Source: Clostridia bacterium
Lineage (GTDB): Bacteria > Bacillota > Clostridia > TANB77 > UBA1234
Assembly (NCBI GenBank): GCA_900753135.1
Contig: CAADXZ010000129.1
Location: forward strand, 1-6,859
DNA length: 6,859 bases
Direction: 5' to 3'
Position numbers and translations under genes: made by a program. The notes under the pieces were generated by a model. The model did not search any database, was not told where the DNA came from, and was given only the letters and a program-made list of their open reading frames with translations. This document shows positions 5,763-6,859 of the stretch, one piece after another; position 1 is the first letter of the stretch; each line of letters begins with the position of its first letter.

Positions 5763-6091
5763 TACTCTCTGTACGCTGCATAAGAAAAGTGTTATAAAAA
5801 AGAAAATAATTGTTAAATTAAAACTATTGTTGAAAATGATTAGAACATAATATAGAATAATTTTATAGAGAATGAGAAATATGGCATTTCATGTTCAAAC
5901 GGAATATCAGAAACCATCTATACTCTGCACAGACTTTTATCTTTTCAGCAGTACAAGTATTTCACTTCATCATATATGAATTTGAAATGTAAAGTCATTA
6001 ATTGATAAATAAAAAACGTAAATCAAATATATAAAATGTATAATAAGATATTTAATTTTATAAAAAGTGGTATGAAAGAGGAGTAATTATA
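5763..6091 (+). other. Intergenic region with promoter-like and palindromic sequence before the TetR gene
   Basis: No convincing gene lies here. TTGAAA (5830-5835) and TAGAAT (5853-5858) form a plausible sigma-A promoter with a 17-nt spacer that points toward the TetR gene, but it would leave a leader of more than 200 nt. A consensus TATAAT at 6039-6044 is nearer the gene but has no clear -35. Two imperfect palindromes lie between: GAAAT/ATTTC around 5876-5890 and TTCAT/ATGAA arms around 5961-5985. These are candidates for binding by the adjacent TetR-family protein, not demonstrated operators. GAGGAG (6078-6083) is the ribosome binding site of that gene. The only short frame, 5872-5979 (35 codons), lacks a ribosome binding site. 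Confidence 0.35.
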
Positions 6092-6661
6092 ATGAATAAA
6101 ACAAAAAGAAGAATTTTTAATACAGCAATCAAAATGTTTTCAGAAAAGGGATATGATAATACAAGTGTTGAAGAAATAACAGCAATAGCAGGAGTGGCAA
6201 AAGGATCTCTATACTATCATTTTTCTAAAAAAGAAGATATATTTGATATGTTATTAAAAGAAGGATTTGAATTATTGAAAAACAATATAGAAATAAAGAC
6301 CAAGAACTGTACTACTGCGTTAGAAAAAATAAAAGCAGTTATACTAATACAAATAAAGATAATTGTAAAATACGAGTATTTCCTTAATGTTGTTTTTTCA
6401 CAATTATGGGGTGAAGAAGAGAAAAATAAAAAGTGTAAAAAGGCAGTTTTTCAATATATCAAAATCATTGAAAAAATAGTAAATGAAGGAATTGCAAATG
6501 GGGAATTTTATGATGGTGATGTAGAAGCAATAGCATCTGGAATTTTTGGAGTTACATGTTCAAGTCTTATTTATAGAATAAAAAAGAATAGACAAGTAGA
6601 TGTAATGCAGGTATATGATGGTTTTATTGATAATGTTACAAGAACATTGAGTAAAAAATGA
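6092..6661 (+). CDS. TetR/AcrR-family transcriptional regulator
   Basis: A 189-residue DNA-binding repressor of usual family length. The N-terminal domain (about 1-50) is classic: K-R-R-I-F-N-T-A-I-K-M-F-S-E-K-G-Y, then T-S-V-E-E-I-T-A-I-A-G-V-A-K-G-S-L-Y-Y-H-F (24-44), containing the helix-turn-helix and the K-E-D-I-F start of helix 4. Residues 50-189 are the helical ligand-binding and dimerisation domain, too variable to predict the ligand; it carries Cys at 73, 115 and 156. The start lies 8 nt after GAGGAG (6078-6083). No transporter or enzyme gene is next to it inside the window: the gene ends 30 nt before a terminator and the repeat. Its target is therefore unknown. It may regulate itself through the palindromic sequence upstream, or genes outside the window. 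Confidence 0.95.
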   Translation: MNKTKRRIFNTAIKMFSEKGYDNTSVEEITAIAGVAKGSLYYHFSKKEDIFDMLLKEGFELLKNNIEIKTKNCTTALEKIKAVILIQIKIIVKYEYFLNVVFSQLWGEEEKNKKCKKAVFQYIKIIEKIVNEGIANGEFYDGDVEAIASGIFGVTCSSLIYRIKKNRQVDVMQVYDGFIDNVTRTLSKK

Positions 6662-6691
6662 AAAATATTATTTTAGTGATGTAAAAAGTGC

Positions 6692-6728
6692 AATAGTTAA
6701 TTACAAATAAGTAGTTAACTATTTTTTT
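6692..6728 (+). terminator. Intrinsic terminator of the TetR-family gene
   Basis: A 13-bp stem (6692-6704 with 6711-6723, one wobble pair) with loop AAATAA is followed by a run of seven T (6722-6728). It begins 30 nt after the stop codon. The T-run is also the first part of the 21-nt inverted repeat bordering the repeat element. Confidence 0.85.
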
Positions 6729-6796
6729 GTGTAATAGGAAAGTAACAGATTTGCAACCTTTTATGTATTAATTTTCTTTCTTATTACACAAAAAAA
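6722..6796. repeat. 21-nt inverted repeat at the head of the right repeat copy
   Basis: Arm 6722-6742 (seven T, then GTGTAATAGGAAAG) is complementary to 6776-6796 (CTTTCTTATTACAC, then seven A) with a single G-U pair, enclosing a 33-nt loop. In the left repeat copy the second arm has C instead of T at the wobble position, which would make the pairing perfect. The first arm lies outside the window on the left, so whether it belongs to the repeat cannot be seen. Confidence 0.7.
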
Positions 6797-6859
6797 CTTT
6801 AATTTATGCGAGAGATTTTCTTCCTTTCGGTCGAAAACTCTCGAGGGACGAAAGAATGA
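6743..6859 (+). repeat. Interspersed structured repeat, right copy (cut by window end)
   Basis: These bases match 1-117 in the same orientation with three substitutions (6770 A for G, 6781 T for C, 6829 G for T). The copy includes the A/T-rich leader and the first hairpin of the tandem hairpin block, then stops at the window edge. It begins immediately after the TetR gene terminator, so no gene is interrupted. The differences between copies rule out a simple circular overlap of one sequence. Confidence 0.9.

Noticed and set aside
5872..5979. 35-codon open frame in the intergenic region
   Set aside because: No ribosome binding site, no recognisable composition or domain; the length is expected by chance.
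1..6859. Circular element with terminal overlap
   Set aside because: The two 117-base ends differ at three positions and the genes between them are ordinary chromosomal ones with no replication or mobilisation gene. An assembly break at dispersed repeat copies is simpler.

Overview
This window looks like a chromosomal segment of a strongly A+T-rich, low-GC Gram-positive bacterium, most likely an anaerobic member of the Clostridia. The basis is the A+T-rich codon use, the strong AGGAGG-type ribosome binding sites, sigma-A promoters with 17-nt spacers, a pta-ackA acetate operon, a LexA-controlled YneA-type LysM protein, and a small Cys/Asn-rich protein that resembles spore-surface proteins. No species can be assigned from the sequence alone.

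Layout. Positions 1-227 hold a non-coding interspersed repeat. It is rich in hairpins, contains two tandem units of about 78 nt, and its first 117 bases recur in the same orientation at 6743-6859 (114/117 identical). A Cys/Asn-rich protein gene (291-734, +) follows and ends at a clear hairpin. An RluA-family rRNA pseudouridine synthase (833-1708, -) is convergent with it and appears to start at a rare ATT codon. Divergent from this gene, across a short region carrying one good sigma-A promoter per strand, lies the pta-ackA operon (1882-2871 and 2922-4130, +), closed by a strong intrinsic terminator at 4147-4182.

Directly after that terminator is the most informative locus. A sigma-A promoter (4209-4237) has a perfect GAAC-N4-GTTC LexA box inside its spacer, and a second box sits between the start of transcription and the ribosome binding site. 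The promoter drives a 91-residue membrane-anchored LysM protein (4280-4555). This is the architecture and regulation of YneA, the SOS-induced cell-division suppressor. A XerC/D-like tyrosine recombinase (4702-5712, -) is convergent with it. A 379-bp intergenic region with promoter-like and imperfect palindromic sequence precedes a TetR/AcrR-family regulator (6092-6661, +). That gene ends in a strong terminator whose T-run forms part of a 21-nt inverted repeat at the edge of the second repeat copy.

How the genes work together. Pta and AckA convert acetyl-CoA to acetate with ATP gain. The LysM protein probably delays division after DNA damage, and the tyrosine recombinase may act in chromosome or element resolution. 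The other genes look like separate transcription units. I did not find a clearly new multi-gene system. The least explained items are the structured repeat family at both edges, the Cys/Asn-rich protein and the 5763-6091 region. Both ends of the window lie in the same repeat, so it may be a contig broken at repeat copies.
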